Assembly: GCA_022571515.1 (NCBI GenBank)
Contig: JACZXQ010000015.1
Location: forward strand, 45,762 to 109,761
DNA length: 64,000 nucleotides
Source: Gemmatimonadota bacterium
GTDB taxonomy: Bacteria > Gemmatimonadota > Gemmatimonadetes > Longimicrobiales > Gaopeijiaceae
Direction of reading: 5' to 3'
The notes below the pieces were generated by a model. It made no database searches, was not told the DNA's origin, and saw only the letters and a program-made list of their open reading frames with translations. This document shows, one piece after another, positions 34,567-44,544 of this stretch. The position numbers and the translations under genes are program-made. Position 1 is the stretch's first letter. The number at the start of each line of letters is the position of its first letter.

Positions 34567-35840
34567 GCTCGCTCCACCACCATCGCGAAGCCGAGCGCGC
34601 CCGCTGCGCACACGGTGATGAGCCCGAGGCCCACGTCTCGGCGCTTCATTTCGTTGAGGAGCGTCGTCGTGAGGCGACCACCGGTGGCGCCGAAGGGATG
34701 TCCGATCGCCAATGAGCCTCCCATCACGTTGAGTCGGTCGATGTCCGGATGACCCACGGCCTCGGATCGGCCCAGCTCCTCTTCGGCGAACTTCTTAGAG
34801 CTGAGAGCCTGGAGGTTGGAGAGGACCTGTGATGCGAAGGCCTCGTGCATCTCCATGAGGTCGATATCCGCCATGGTGAGCCCCGCGCGGTCCAGCGCGA
34901 GGGGCACCGCGTAGGCGGGCCCCTGAAGGAGTTGGCCCCGTGGGTCCAGGCCGGAGTATGCGTAGCTGCGGACGTATCCGAGTGGCTCGATGCCCTCCGC
35001 CCTGGCCTTTTCCTCCGACATGAGCAGCACGGCGGACGCCCCGTCGGTCAGCGGCGATGAGTTTGCCGCCGTGACGCTGCCGTGCTTGCGGTCGAACACG
35101 GGGCGCAGTTTGGCGAGTGCTTCGAGGCTGGAGTCGGTTCGGATGCCGTTGTCCGTCTCCATGACTGTCTCGTAGCGAGGCGGGATGTATAGCGGCGCGA
35201 TTTCCGCCGTGAGTCGGCCGTCCTCCGTACCCGCCGCCGCCAGTTGGTGTGAGCGCAACGCCCACGCATCCTGATCCTCTCGCGAGATGCCGTTCTCCTT
35301 GGCCATGCGCTCGGCCGACTGCCCCATCGACTCTCCGGTCGTGGGCTCCGCGATAGCCGGGAAGTTGGGGATCAGGTGGCGCGGCCGGATCTGTGCGAGG
35401 GTGCGCACTCGCTTGCCGAGCGTCTTGGCCCTCGAGGATGCGATGAGCGTCTCGGCCAGCTGTTGCTTGATCAGTATCGGAATATGCGAGAGGGATTCGG
35501 CGCCCCCGGCGATCACGATGTCCGCGTACCCTCTCGCGATCAGATCGACCCCGCTCGTGATGGCTTGGTTGGCCGATGCGCACGCCCGAGAAACCGTGAA
35601 GGCGGGCACGGTCTTCGGGATCGTGCCCAAGCCGACCTCGCGCGCAATGTTGCCGGCGTGTGGATCGTGCACGACGGTGCCGTAGACCAGTTGGTCCACG
35701 TCCTCTCCCTTGATGCCCGTCCGAGCTACCAGCTCCCTGACTGCGAGTTTGCCCAGGTCGATGGCGGTGAGGTCCTTGAGCACGGTGCCGGACTTGGCGA
35801 ATGGGGTTCGGCACCCCGCCACTACTGCTGCGCGTTTCAT
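34563..35840 (-). CDS. Thiolase (acetyl-CoA acyltransferase, FadI/FadA-like)
   Basis: A 425-residue thiolase. The nucleophilic Cys is in SRACASANQAI (about 92), the His is in IGHPFGATGGR (about 380) and the second Cys is in VCAAGALGFAMV (about 411). That last motif departs from the usual CxGGGQG, reading Ala-Ala-Gly-Ala-Leu. The length and the VAGCRTPFAKSGTVLKDL opening resemble FadI-type beta-oxidation thiolases. ATG at 35840. Confidence 0.9.
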   Translation of the reverse strand: MKRAAVVAGCRTPFAKSGTVLKDLTAIDLGKLAVRELVARTGIKGEDVDQLVYGTVVHDPHAGNIAREVGLGTIPKTVPAFTVSRACASANQAITSGVDLIARGYADIVIAGGAESLSHIPILIKQQLAETLIASSRAKTLGKRVRTLAQIRPRHLIPNFPAIAEPTTGESMGQSAERMAKENGISREDQDAWALRSHQLAAAGTEDGRLTAEIAPLYIPPRYETVMETDNGIRTDSSLEALAKLRPVFDRKHGSVTAANSSPLTDGASAVLLMSEEKARAEGIEPLGYVRSYAYSGLDPRGQLLQGPAYAVPLALDRAGLTMADIDLMEMHEAFASQVLSNLQALSSKKFAEEELGRSEAVGHPDIDRLNVMGGSLAIGHPFGATGGRLTTTLLNEMKRRDVGLGLITVCAAGALGFAMVVERA

Positions 35841-35991
35841 TGCGTTTCTCGGTGGGGCGGGACATGAAGAACACGGATTGCGAGACGAATGGTAACCCCG
35901 TGAGACAGCCGGTGGTTCCTGGGGGTCTTGGTCTCGGGTATCTTCCGCGGATGAACCTGCCTCCTGGCGTCCACCCAGCGATGTCGGACTC

Positions 35992-37245
35992 GTGAAAGGC
36001 ATCACGTTCCGAATCTCGATACCCCGCTATGCCGCGGCGAGGAGCCTGGGTAGGCTGTCGCCGTCCTTCCTCACGGGTGGGCTGAGCGGGCTTCGTCTCG
36101 AGGATGTCGAGGCCCCCGCGCTCCCCGGGCCCGACTGGATCAAGCTGGACGTCATCGCGTGCGGTGTTTGCGGCAGTGACCTCTCCGCGTTGAGGTACGC
36201 CGGGAGCCCGGCCATGGAGCCGTTCTCGTCGTTCCCCGCCGTGTTGGGGCATGAGATTCTCGGGCGTGTGAGCGAGGTAGGCCCAGGGGTGACGCGCGTG
36301 CAAGCGGGCCAAAGGGTTGTGGTGGACCCCATGATCTCCTGCACGACACGTGGCTTTTCGGCTGAAGAATGCTGCGTAGCCTGCGCGGCCGGCCGGCACG
36401 CCACATGTGCCCGTGCGGGCGAGGACGGTCTCACCAAGGTGGCTGGCCGGCCGCTCTCGGCGGGCCTCACCATCGGCTATCACCGTGACCTACCCGGTGG
36501 GTGGGGAGAGTACGTCATCGCGCACGAATCGCAGGTCTTCGGCGTACCGGACGAACTCTCCGACAACGCCGCCGTGTTGACCGAACCCCTCGCCGTAGCG
36601 CTTCACGCCGTGCTCGGGAACCCTCCGGCGAAGGACGACTCGGTCTTCGTGATCGGGAGTGGAGCGATCGCGCTCGGCACCGTCTGGGCGTTACGAGCCG
36701 TCGGCTTCGAGGGGCCGGTGCTGGCCCAGGTAAGACGACGGCCTGAAAGGCGGTTGGCGCTGGAGCTGGGCGCCAGCCAGGTCATCGGGCCGGGACCGGA
36801 GGCAAGGCAGGCGTTGATCGAGACGGGTGCGTCAGCCTATCTGCCGCCGGTTGGCCCGGAGGTGTTTTCGGGCGGGGGCTTCTCTCTGGTATTCGATTGT
36901 GTCGGAAGTCCGGCCAGCCTCGACCAGGCGTTTCGGTACACGGCGTCGCGCGGCCGAGTCGTTCTGGAGGGGTGCGTCTACCACGCTCGCGATCTCGATC
37001 TCACGTTCCTTTGGGCACGCGAACTCACGGTGCGCGGATCGCTCGGATATGGTCTCGAGGAATGGCAGGGATCGGCCCACCACACCTTCGAGTTGGTCCA
37101 TGAGTTCCTGGTGCAGGGTAACGCGCCCGTCGAGAAGATGGTTACGCACGTTTTCCCCCTGAGCGAGTACCGCGATGCGCTACGGGCGGCTGGGAGTCAC
37201 GCCAGAAGTGGCGCCATCAGGGTGGTGTTGCGCCCTGGAGTTTGA
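35992..37245 (+). CDS. Zinc-dependent medium-chain alcohol dehydrogenase
   Basis: A 417-residue MDR enzyme. The catalytic zinc region is VIACGVCGSDLSAL and LGHEILGRV, and a structural zinc loop contains CCVACAAGRHATC. The Rossmann domain has VIGSGAIALGTVWALRAVGFEGPVL. It oxidises an unknown alcohol or polyol with NAD(P). GTG at 35992. It is divergent from the thiolase gene, with 151 bp between starts. Confidence 0.85.
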   Translation: MKGITFRISIPRYAAARSLGRLSPSFLTGGLSGLRLEDVEAPALPGPDWIKLDVIACGVCGSDLSALRYAGSPAMEPFSSFPAVLGHEILGRVSEVGPGVTRVQAGQRVVVDPMISCTTRGFSAEECCVACAAGRHATCARAGEDGLTKVAGRPLSAGLTIGYHRDLPGGWGEYVIAHESQVFGVPDELSDNAAVLTEPLAVALHAVLGNPPAKDDSVFVIGSGAIALGTVWALRAVGFEGPVLAQVRRRPERRLALELGASQVIGPGPEARQALIETGASAYLPPVGPEVFSGGGFSLVFDCVGSPASLDQAFRYTASRGRVVLEGCVYHARDLDLTFLWARELTVRGSLGYGLEEWQGSAHHTFELVHEFLVQGNAPVEKMVTHVFPLSEYRDALRAAGSHARSGAIRVVLRPGV

Positions 37246-37277
37246 GCGCGTCACGAGGGTCTGATACACCACACCAG

Positions 37278-37835
37278 CTACAGGGGGAGGCGGAGTACCT
37301 CGGGGTGGACCTTGCTCGCCGCTCGGGGGCCCTCGACTTCGATTCCTTCCAGGCGAAGCAGCGTCACCTTGCGGACCAGACCACCGGCGTACCCTCCAAG
37401 ACGCCCGTCACTACGCACGACCCGATGGCACGGCACGACGATCGGGAGGGGGTTGGCTCCGACCGCCTGACCTACCGCCCGCGCTGCGCCTGGCTCTCCG
37501 AGCTCATCGGCGATATCGCCGTAGGAGACGATTCTCCCGTGAGGTATCTGGAGGAGACGCCGGTAGATGCGGCGTTGAAACTCGGTTGCGCCTGAGAAGT
37601 CCAACTCGACATCGAACGAGGTGCGTGATCCGCCGAAGTACTCCTGGAGCTGCCGCACGGCGTTGCTCAAGTGCCTGGGCTGGGGCCCACCGTCTCCGTC
37701 CAGACCCGCCAGGTCGTCTACCGCGAAGCCGATCCGACGCACGCCGTTACGGGTCGCCCAGATACCCAGGTGCCCGATAGGCGTGTCGGACATGACGGTG
37801 GAGCGAACGCCCGACTCTCCCAGCCCTCGTGCCAT
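37278..37835 (-). CDS. ogt: Methylated-DNA--protein-cysteine methyltransferase
   Basis: A 185-residue suicide alkyltransferase. The active site is VVPCHRVVRSDGRLGGYAGG, and the DNA-binding helix region is FQRRIYRRLLQIPHGRIVSYGDIA. It repairs O6-methylguanine. ATG at 37835 overlaps the sufU stop (TGATG), so it is the last gene of the SUF operon, an unusual partner. Confidence 0.92.
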   Translation of the reverse strand: MARGLGESGVRSTVMSDTPIGHLGIWATRNGVRRIGFAVDDLAGLDGDGGPQPRHLSNAVRQLQEYFGGSRTSFDVELDFSGATEFQRRIYRRLLQIPHGRIVSYGDIADELGEPGAARAVGQAVGANPLPIVVPCHRVVRSDGRLGGYAGGLVRKVTLLRLEGIEVEGPRAASKVHPEVLRLPL

Positions 37836-38290
37836 CAATGCGCTGGCGCTTCGAGACGGCTCTGTTTGAGTGCTTCCTGAAGCGCGTCGAACCCGAGCAG
37901 CGCACACTTGATACGGACGGGAAACTTACTCACGCCTTGTAGCGCCCTCAGGTCGCCGAGACTACGGTCTCGGGCCGCCGCCTCGTCGCCGTGCATCAGG
38001 TTGACGAACTGATTGGCGAGGTCATCGGCCTCCGCCAAGGTAGCCCCCTCGAGCTTGACCGTCATCATGGACACGGCCGCCTGGGATATGGAGCAGCCCT
38101 GCCCGATGAACTTGGCCTCGGCGATGCGATCCCCATCGACGCGGAGCTGAAGCCGAATCTCGTCGCCGCACACCGGATTGTACATGTGAATTTCCACCGT
38201 GTGCTCAGGAAGCTCGGCCCGGTTCCGCGGTTTCCGGTAGTGCTCCAGAATGAGCTGCTGGTAGAGGGAATTGAGTGTGGGCTCGTTCAT
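37835..38290 (-). CDS. sufU: Fe-S assembly protein SufU
   Basis: A 151-residue IscU-fold protein. Its three ligand cysteines are in NPVCGDEI (about 41), GQGCSISQAAVSMM (about 66) and IKCALLGFDAL (about 127). The SufU-specific insertion between the second and third Cys is present. It accepts persulfide sulfur from SufS by zinc-ligand exchange and passes it to SufBCD. It lies 97 bp after sufS. Confidence 0.93.
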   Translation of the reverse strand: MNEPTLNSLYQQLILEHYRKPRNRAELPEHTVEIHMYNPVCGDEIRLQLRVDGDRIAEAKFIGQGCSISQAAVSMMTVKLEGATLAEADDLANQFVNLMHGDEAAARDRSLGDLRALQGVSKFPVRIKCALLGFDALQEALKQSRLEAPAH

Positions 38291-38387
38291 CGAGGCGTTG
38301 GTCCGTCGGGAGGCTCCCGAACGATATCACGACAGCGCCGCCCATGCGAATCACGCATCTTGTCGTGGGGTACACGGCGCGGGTATT

Positions 38388-39632
38388 TCAGGCTCCGAAA
38401 ATTCCACGCACTGTGTCTAGGGCCTCCACGAGCCGGTCGACTTCATCGGTGGTGTTGTAGAGGTAGAATGACGCACGCGCGGTAGCGGCGACGCCGAAGT
38501 GACGCATGACCAGTTGCGCGCAGTGGTGACCCGCGCGCACCGCCACGCCCTCGGAATCGAGGATGGTCGAGATGTCGTGCGGGTGGGCGTCTCCCAACGT
38601 GAACGAGATGACACCCGATCGCTCGTCCAGGCTGTCGGGGCCGTAGATGCGCAGCCCGGGCACCTGGGACAGCTGCTCCACCGCGTAACGCACGACGGTA
38701 CGTTCGTGCTCTGCGATCTCGTCGAAACCGACCTCCTCCAGGAAGTCGGCCGCCGCCGCCATGCCCACGGCGCCGGCGATGTTCGGCGTTCCGGCCTCGA
38801 ACTTGTGGGGCACCTCGGCCCAGGTGCTCCCATCCCGCTCGACGATCCGGATCATCTCGCCCCCACCCTGATAGGGGCTCATCTCCTCGAGAAGTTCGCG
38901 CCTGGCCCATAGCACGCCGATGCCTGTGGGGCCACACATCTTGTGTCCGGAGATCGCGTAGAAGTCGCACCCCAACTCCTGCACGTCCACCGGGCGGTGC
39001 GGCCCGGCCTGCGCGCCGTCGATCATCATGAGGGCGCCCACGTCGTGCACGCGGCGCGTGATTTCGGCAATCGGGTTGACGGTCCCGAGGGCGTTCGAGA
39101 TGTGAGCGAGCGAGACGATCTTGGTCCGTTCGCCGAGCACGTCGGAGAGTTGGTCGAGCAGGAGCCGGCCCTGGTCGTCCATCTCGATGTAGCGGACCTT
39201 GGCGCCCGTGCGCTCGGCGACCAACTGCCACGGCACGATGTTGGAGTGATGTTCCATGGTGGAAATGAGGATCTCGTCGCCCTCGCCCACGTTGTCGAGC
39301 GCCCATGTGCCCGCGACCAGGTTGATGGCCTCGGTGGTGCCCCGCGTCCAGATGATCTCGGCGGGCTCCGAGGCGTTCATGAACGAGGCGATCCTCGCCC
39401 TGGCGTCCTCGAACTCCTCCGTGGCGCGACGGCTCAGCTCGTGGATGCCACGGTGGACGTTGGCGTTGTCACGCTCGTAGAATTGCGCGACGGCATCCAA
39501 TACCTTCCACGGCTTTTGCGCCGTAGCGGCGTTGTCGAGGTAGACCAACGGATGGCCGTTGATTTCCTGATCCAGCGCGGGGAACTGGGCCCTTAGGAAG
39601 GGGAGGTCGAACACTTCAATTTCCGCAGGCAT
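38388..39632 (-). CDS. sufS: Cysteine desulfurase SufS
   Basis: A 414-residue PLP enzyme of the SufS group. The opening QEINGHPLVYLDNAATAQKP is typical. The PLP Lys is in YAISGHKMCGPTGIGVLW (about 230) and the catalytic Cys in VRAGHHCAQLVMRHFG (about 367). It releases sulfur from cysteine for SufU/SufBCD. It lies 11 bp downstream of the Rieske gene. Confidence 0.95.
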   Translation of the reverse strand: MPAEIEVFDLPFLRAQFPALDQEINGHPLVYLDNAATAQKPWKVLDAVAQFYERDNANVHRGIHELSRRATEEFEDARARIASFMNASEPAEIIWTRGTTEAINLVAGTWALDNVGEGDEILISTMEHHSNIVPWQLVAERTGAKVRYIEMDDQGRLLLDQLSDVLGERTKIVSLAHISNALGTVNPIAEITRRVHDVGALMMIDGAQAGPHRPVDVQELGCDFYAISGHKMCGPTGIGVLWARRELLEEMSPYQGGGEMIRIVERDGSTWAEVPHKFEAGTPNIAGAVGMAAAADFLEEVGFDEIAEHERTVVRYAVEQLSQVPGLRIYGPDSLDERSGVISFTLGDAHPHDISTILDSEGVAVRAGHHCAQLVMRHFGVAATARASFYLYNTTDEVDRLVEALDTVRGIFGA

Positions 39633-39643
39633 AGGCTCTCAGG

Positions 39644-39958
39644 TTAGCCGTCTATCTGAACGTAGATCTCCTGATCCCGAACTTCGACTTCGTACGTCTT
39701 GACCGGCGCGATCGCCGGCAGTCCGGTTGCACGCCCGGAGCACACGTCGAACGTCGCGCCGTGGTAGATACACTCGAGCGAGGTACCCTCCAGTTCGCCA
39801 TCCGAGAGCGGAAATTCCTGGTGCGAGCAGCGATTCTGGAGGGCGTAGACTTCGCCGTCGACGTTGGCAAGAACCAGCTGGTGTCCGTCGACCTCGGTCT
39901 CCAGAAGGTTGCCCGGTGGGCAGCGGTCCAGCGTACCCGCCAGCCGCCATTCAACCAT
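39644..39958 (-). CDS. Rieske-type [2Fe-2S] ferredoxin
   Basis: A 104-residue single Rieske domain. The cluster ligands are CSH (NRCSHQEF, Cys44/His46) and CIYH (LECIYHGATFD, about 63/66). It resembles the NirD and dioxygenase-ferredoxin type. It overlaps sufD by 8 bp and lies between sufD and sufS, so it is probably made with the SUF machinery as an electron donor or sensor. Confidence 0.93.
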   Translation of the reverse strand: MVEWRLAGTLDRCPPGNLLETEVDGHQLVLANVDGEVYALQNRCSHQEFPLSDGELEGTSLECIYHGATFDVCSGRATGLPAIAPVKTYEVEVRDQEIYVQIDG

Positions 39959-41330
39959 GCGCGAGTTTGTTCAGGATGGCACGTTTCACCTTCTCCACCA
40001 CACCTCCCAACGGCAGCCGTGTCAGGACATCGCCCAGGAACCCCTGCACCACGAGGCGCTCGGCCTGTTGCCGGTTCATCCCACGACTCATGAGGTAAAA
40101 GAGTAACTCTTTGTCCAGTTCGCCGACCGTCGCTCCGTGGGAACACCGGACATCGTCGGCCTCGATCTCCAGATTCGGGAGTGAGTGGGCGCGGGCCTCG
40201 TCCGAGAGCATCAGGTTCCGGTTCGTTTGGTAGGCGTCGGTCCCCTGCGCGCCAGGATGAACTCGGATGATGCCACGAAACACCGAATGTGATCGCTCGT
40301 CGAGCGCGCCCTTGTAGAGCAGGACGCTGGTCGCATTGGGCGCGACGTGGTCCTGGCTGGTGTTGTGGTCGAAGTGCTGGTCCGAGTCACCGAAGTAGAG
40401 CCCCAGCAATTCGCTGCTGGCACCGGGCCCGAGCATGCGTGCGTTCAAGTCCAGGCGACTGACCGACGCTCCCAGGGTCACGTTGAGCGTGTCCAGCTTG
40501 ACGTTACGCGAGGCCAGCGTCCGTTGAGCCGAATGATAGAACACCCCGTGCCCGAGCCTCTGCACGGAGACGTACTGCACGTTGGCGCCGTCTTCAGCGA
40601 TCACCTCGACGGCATCGGATACGAAACTCTGAGCGTCGAAGTCGTTCGAGAGGATCTCGTCCACGTAGGAGACCCGGCTGTCCGCCTGCGCGATGATCAG
40701 CGTTCGGGTGAAGACCGCCGTTCCCTCGTTCGAGATCCAGCGAGTGACCCGAATCGGCAACTCGACGTGCACCCCATGCGGCACATACAAGAGAACGCCG
40801 TCGCTCCAAAGCGCCGAGTTGAGCGCGTGGAACTTGCCGACCTCGGGCGTGACCGCCTGCGTGCCGACGTACCGCTCCAGCAATTCGGGGTGGTTTTCGA
40901 TCGCCTCTCTGAGGGAGGTGAGGATCACTCCCTCGCCCGCGGCCTTGGCATCGATGTCGGTGTGGACCACCCTGCCATCCACGGTGATCACATGGCCTGT
41001 GGCGGGCTCGTCCTCGTCCATGGTCTCGCGGACCGGTGCGGGTAGCACCGGAGCGGGAACTTCGCCCGGGTCGGATGCCGCCGCCTCGGCGGACTCCAAG
41101 CGCAGCGGATCGAGGTCGAGCGTGCGGGACAGGTCGGTATAGCGCCACTCCTCGAGCCGTGTCGTGGGCATCGGTGTGCCCTCGTAGACGGCCCAGGCGT
41201 GTAGCCGCCGCTCTCGGAGCCAAACAGGGTCGGCCTCGGCGAGGCGCTCCACCGCTTTCAGGTTGAGAGCTTCCGTTACGCCCTCCGCCGGCGCATCCAC
41301 AGGTGCTTCGATGACGGTGGTGTTGGACAT
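39951..41330 (-). CDS. sufD: Fe-S cluster assembly protein SufD
   Basis: A 459-residue right-handed beta-helix protein of the SufBD family. It carries RLEEWRYTDLSRTLDLDPL near the N-terminus, VLLYVPHGVHVELPIRV in the middle and the C-terminal signature CSHGATVGELDKELLFYLMSRGM. It forms the SufBC2D scaffold. It overlaps the sufB stop at one base (41330). Confidence 0.94.
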   Translation of the reverse strand: MSNTTVIEAPVDAPAEGVTEALNLKAVERLAEADPVWLRERRLHAWAVYEGTPMPTTRLEEWRYTDLSRTLDLDPLRLESAEAAASDPGEVPAPVLPAPVRETMDEDEPATGHVITVDGRVVHTDIDAKAAGEGVILTSLREAIENHPELLERYVGTQAVTPEVGKFHALNSALWSDGVLLYVPHGVHVELPIRVTRWISNEGTAVFTRTLIIAQADSRVSYVDEILSNDFDAQSFVSDAVEVIAEDGANVQYVSVQRLGHGVFYHSAQRTLASRNVKLDTLNVTLGASVSRLDLNARMLGPGASSELLGLYFGDSDQHFDHNTSQDHVAPNATSVLLYKGALDERSHSVFRGIIRVHPGAQGTDAYQTNRNLMLSDEARAHSLPNLEIEADDVRCSHGATVGELDKELLFYLMSRGMNRQQAERLVVQGFLGDVLTRLPLGGVVEKVKRAILNKLAHG

Positions 41331-42745
41331 CAGCCGACCGAGCCCTCCATCTCCAACTCGATGAGCCGGTTGAGCTCCACCGCATACTCCAGGGGAAGCT
41401 CCTTTGCGATCGGCTCGATGAAGCCACGTACGATGAGCGCCATGGCCTCCTCCTGGGTCATACCCCGGCTTCTCAGGTAGAACAGTTGTTCGTCACCCAC
41501 CTTCGAAACCGTAGCCTCGTGCCCTACCGTGGAGCGTTTCTCTTCGATCTCGATGTACGGGTAGGTGTCGGTCCGCGAAGTGTCGTTGATCAGCAGGGCG
41601 TCGCACTCGACGTTCGACTTACTGTTCACCGCGCCCTCGTGCACCTTGATCAGCCCACGGTACGTAGAGCGCCCGTTGCCCTTGGAAATCGACTTGGATA
41701 TGATCGTGGAACTGGTGTTGGGCGCCGCGTGGATGATCTTCCCGCCCGTGTCCTGGTGCTGACCGTCGCCTGCGTAGGCGATCGACATGATGGAGCCCTG
41801 GGCGCCCTCACCTACGAGGTAGCAGGACGGGTACTTCATGGTGAGCTTCGACCCGAGATTTCCGTCGAGCCACTCCATGGCGGCCCCCTCGTGCACCATC
41901 GCTCTCTGGGTGACCAGGTTGTACATGTTGTTGGACCAGTTCTGGATGGTCGTGTAGCGGAAGTGCCCGCCGGCGTTGACCACGATCTCGATGACACCCG
42001 AGTGGAAGGACTCGGTGGTGTATACGGGCGCCGTACAACCTTCGATGTAGTGGGCCTTGGCACCATCCTCGATGATGATCAGGGTTCTCTCGAACTGCCC
42101 CATGCGCTCCTGGTTGATCCGGAAGTAGGCTTGGAGTGGTGTCGTAAGCTCCACGCCGCGTGGGATGTATACGAATGATCCGCCGGACCATACCGCCGAG
42201 TTCAGCGCCGCGAACTTGTTGTCCGCAGGCGGGATTATCGTGGCAAAATACTTTCTGAAGAGTTCGGGGTGGTTCTTGAGACCATCTTCGATGGAGTCGA
42301 AGATCACACCCTGTGACGCCCACTCCTCCTTGAGGGAGTGGTAGACCATCTCGGACTCGTACTGCGCTCCGACGCCGGCGAGCATGGTACGCTCCGCTTC
42401 GGGAATCCCGAGACGCTCGTAGGTTTCCTTGATGGTGTCGGGCACGTCGTCCCAGGACCGCTCCATCTTGTCGGTGGGTCGAACGTAGAAGTAGATCTCG
42501 TCGAGCACGTTCTCGAGGTCGGTGAGGTCACCTCCCCACCTGGGCATGGGTTTCGCCTCGTAGATCTTCAACGCCTTGAGGCGGAAATCGAGCATCCACT
42601 CGGGTTCATCCTTATGACCCGAGATCTCCCGAACCACCTCTTCATTGAGGCCGGGGCGCGTGCGAAAGACGTGCTTTTCCTCGTCGGCGAAATCGTAGCG
42701 ATATTCGTCGAGCCCTAGTCCCTCTACTAGTTCATTGCTTGGCAT
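41330..42745 (-). CDS. sufB: Fe-S cluster assembly protein SufB
   Basis: A 471-residue scaffold protein. It has the SufB-specific [24 protein letters not shown] opening, [19 protein letters not shown] and the end motif [23 protein letters not shown]. Clusters are built on SufB with SufC ATP hydrolysis. It is 5 bp downstream of sufC. Confidence 0.95.
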   Translation of the reverse strand: MPSNELVEGLGLDEYRYDFADEEKHVFRTRPGLNEEVVREISGHKDEPEWMLDFRLKALKIYEAKPMPRWGGDLTDLENVLDEIYFYVRPTDKMERSWDDVPDTIKETYERLGIPEAERTMLAGVGAQYESEMVYHSLKEEWASQGVIFDSIEDGLKNHPELFRKYFATIIPPADNKFAALNSAVWSGGSFVYIPRGVELTTPLQAYFRINQERMGQFERTLIIIEDGAKAHYIEGCTAPVYTTESFHSGVIEIVVNAGGHFRYTTIQNWSNNMYNLVTQRAMVHEGAAMEWLDGNLGSKLTMKYPSCYLVGEGAQGSIMSIAYAGDGQHQDTGGKIIHAAPNTSSTIISKSISKGNGRSTYRGLIKVHEGAVNSKSNVECDALLINDTSRTDTYPYIEIEEKRSTVGHEATVSKVGDEQLFYLRSRGMTQEEAMALIVRGFIEPIAKELPLEYAVELNRLIELEMEGSVG

Positions 42746-42750
42746 AGGTC

Positions 42751-43539
42751 TTAACCCTCCACCGCTGCTGTTTCCCGTTCCTTCCAGTCCCTGTAACCCG
42801 CTTCCTCCAACTCGAAAGCGACTTCGGCTCCGCCCGTCTTTACGATCCGGCCACCCACCATGACGTGCACCTCGTCGGGCACGATGTGGTTGAGCAACCG
42901 TTGGTAGTGGGTGATGAGGAGGATGGACATCTCCGGCGATTCCTCGCGGAGTTTGTTAACACCACTCGCAACGACCTTGAGCGCATCGATATCGAGCCCG
43001 GAGTCGGTCTCGTCCATGATCGCCACGGTCGGTTGCAGGAGAGCCATCTGTAAGATCTCGTTACGCTTCTTCTCACCACCGCTGAAGCCGTCGTTCACGG
43101 GCCGCTCGGCGAATGAGGCATCCATCTCGAGGAGCTCCATCCGCTCGAGCAGGAGATCCGTATAATCGAAGAGGTCGAGCTCCTCACCCTCTTTTGTTCG
43201 GGCCTGGAGGGCCGTCCGCAAGAAGTTGGCGATCGAGACGCCGGGAATCTCCACGGGATATTGGAAGGCGAGGAAGATCCCGGCCAGGGACCGCTCGTCG
43301 GGCTCCATCTCCAGAACGTCCTTGCCGTGGAGTTCCACCTGGCCCGCCGTCACCTCGTACCCGGGATGCCCGGAGATTACCTTAGCCAAGGTGCTCTTGC
43401 CGGATCCGTTGGGTCCCATGATGGCATGGATCTCGCCACGGCGAAGCTCGAGATTTACGCCCTTGAGAATCTCTTCGTCCTGGCCAGCCACCTTGGCGTG
43501 GAGGTCCGTAACCTTCAGAATAACGGGTGTATCACTCAT
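42751..43539 (-). CDS. sufC: Fe-S assembly ATPase SufC
   Basis: A 262-residue ABC-type ATPase. Walker A is GPNGSGKST (about 41-49), the signature region is [16 protein letters not shown] and Walker B is [16 protein letters not shown]. It is the first gene of the SUF operon. No clear Shine-Dalgarno precedes the ATG; a palindrome-containing promoter lies 21-49 bp upstream. Confidence 0.95.
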   Translation of the reverse strand: MSDTPVILKVTDLHAKVAGQDEEILKGVNLELRRGEIHAIMGPNGSGKSTLAKVISGHPGYEVTAGQVELHGKDVLEMEPDERSLAGIFLAFQYPVEIPGVSIANFLRTALQARTKEGEELDLFDYTDLLLERMELLEMDASFAERPVNDGFSGGEKKRNEILQMALLQPTVAIMDETDSGLDIDALKVVASGVNKLREESPEMSILLITHYQRLLNHIVPDEVHVMVGGRIVKTGGAEVAFELEEAGYRDWKERETAAVEG

Positions 43540-43559
43540 CGATTTATGCTCACGAAGGG

Positions 43560-43588
43560 CTACTATTAAGAATGATTCTCTTTTTCAA
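43560..43588 (-). promoter_or_regulatory. Candidate suf promoter with palindrome in the spacer
   Basis: On the minus strand, TTGAAA (43583-43588) and TAGTAG (43560-43565) are 17 bp apart. The spacer contains the perfect palindrome AGAAT-G-ATTCT (43569-43579), in A/T-rich DNA. Its placement suggests repression of the SUF operon by a Fur- or Rrf2-type regulator; the regulator is not encoded next to the operon. Confidence 0.5.
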
Positions 43589-43677
43589 GGAAGCTAGACG
43601 GACCCTTGAGTACCGTCAAGAGCGATGCGGGTTCCCGAGTTGTCAGGCAAAAAAATCAGGGACACGAGGGTTGACAC

Positions 43678-44544
43678 ATGTCCACTGACCCGAGGCCCGA
43701 GATTGCCCTGAACCAGGGAGGGGGAGGCCGATGGCTGGTCCTTGGGGGAGGTGGCCTCAAGGGGCTCGGCCACATTGGCGTCTGGCGCGCGCTCATCGAG
43801 GCGGATGTTCAGATCGACGGCGTGATTGGGACGAGCGTCGGGGGACTCGTAGGGGCATGCCTGGCCGCCGGCATGGACCTCGATGAGCTCGAGAGGCACG
43901 CGCGGGCGCTGAGGAAACCGGACATTCTGCGGTTCAACCGGAGGGTCAAGTGGTTCGGGGGAGTGCGGCAGCAGAGTGTTTTCTTGGGCGATCCGTTCCT
44001 CGGGTATATCCGAAGCCTGCTTCCATTCTCGGAGTGGAACAATCTCGAACTGCCATTCCAGGTCAACGCGGTGGCTTTGGGGACGGGCCGAACCCATTGG
44101 TTCGGGCCGGGAGCGCGGACGGATATCACGCCCGCGCAGGCGATTTACGCGTCATGCGCCTTGCCGGGGATCTATCCTCCCGCAAAGCTGGGGGATGACT
44201 ACTTCGTGGACGGAGGTACCGAGCACCCCCTGGCGCTCGGGCGGGCCGCCGAGTTGGGGGCTACCAGCATCATTGCCGTGGACGCAGGGGCCGGCGCGGA
44301 ACGAGATCCGCAGTCGGTCGTGGATCAGGGACTGATCGCGGTGCATCAACGGGTCTACGGCATCATGATGAACCACAACCGGCGCGAGTTGTTGGACGCC
44401 TGGACGGATCCCCCGCTACTGCGTATTCGGCCGGCGGTGGATGAGCACGACACCTTCGACTTCACGCAGATCGGGTTCTACCTCGACGAGGGGTATCGAG
44501 CCACACTCGATGCGTTGGAGCGGCGCGGCGAAGACTTTCGATGA
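43678..44544 (+). CDS. Patatin-like phospholipase
   Basis: A 288-residue patatin-fold enzyme. The oxyanion loop is LGGGGLKGLGHIGV (about 23-36), the nucleophile elbow GTSVGGLVG (Ser about 52) and the catalytic Asp in YFVDGGTEHPL (about 182). It hydrolyses acyl lipids. It overlaps the next gene by 4 bp. Confidence 0.92.
   Translation: MSTDPRPEIALNQGGGGRWLVLGGGGLKGLGHIGVWRALIEADVQIDGVIGTSVGGLVGACLAAGMDLDELERHARALRKPDILRFNRRVKWFGGVRQQSVFLGDPFLGYIRSLLPFSEWNNLELPFQVNAVALGTGRTHWFGPGARTDITPAQAIYASCALPGIYPPAKLGDDYFVDGGTEHPLALGRAAELGATSIIAVDAGAGAERDPQSVVDQGLIAVHQRVYGIMMNHNRRELLDAWTDPPLLRIRPAVDEHDTFDFTQIGFYLDEGYRATLDALERRGEDFR

Noticed and set aside
34795..36483. 562-residue minus-strand ORF
   Set aside because: Out of frame with the thiolase and antisense to the zinc dehydrogenase; no motifs.
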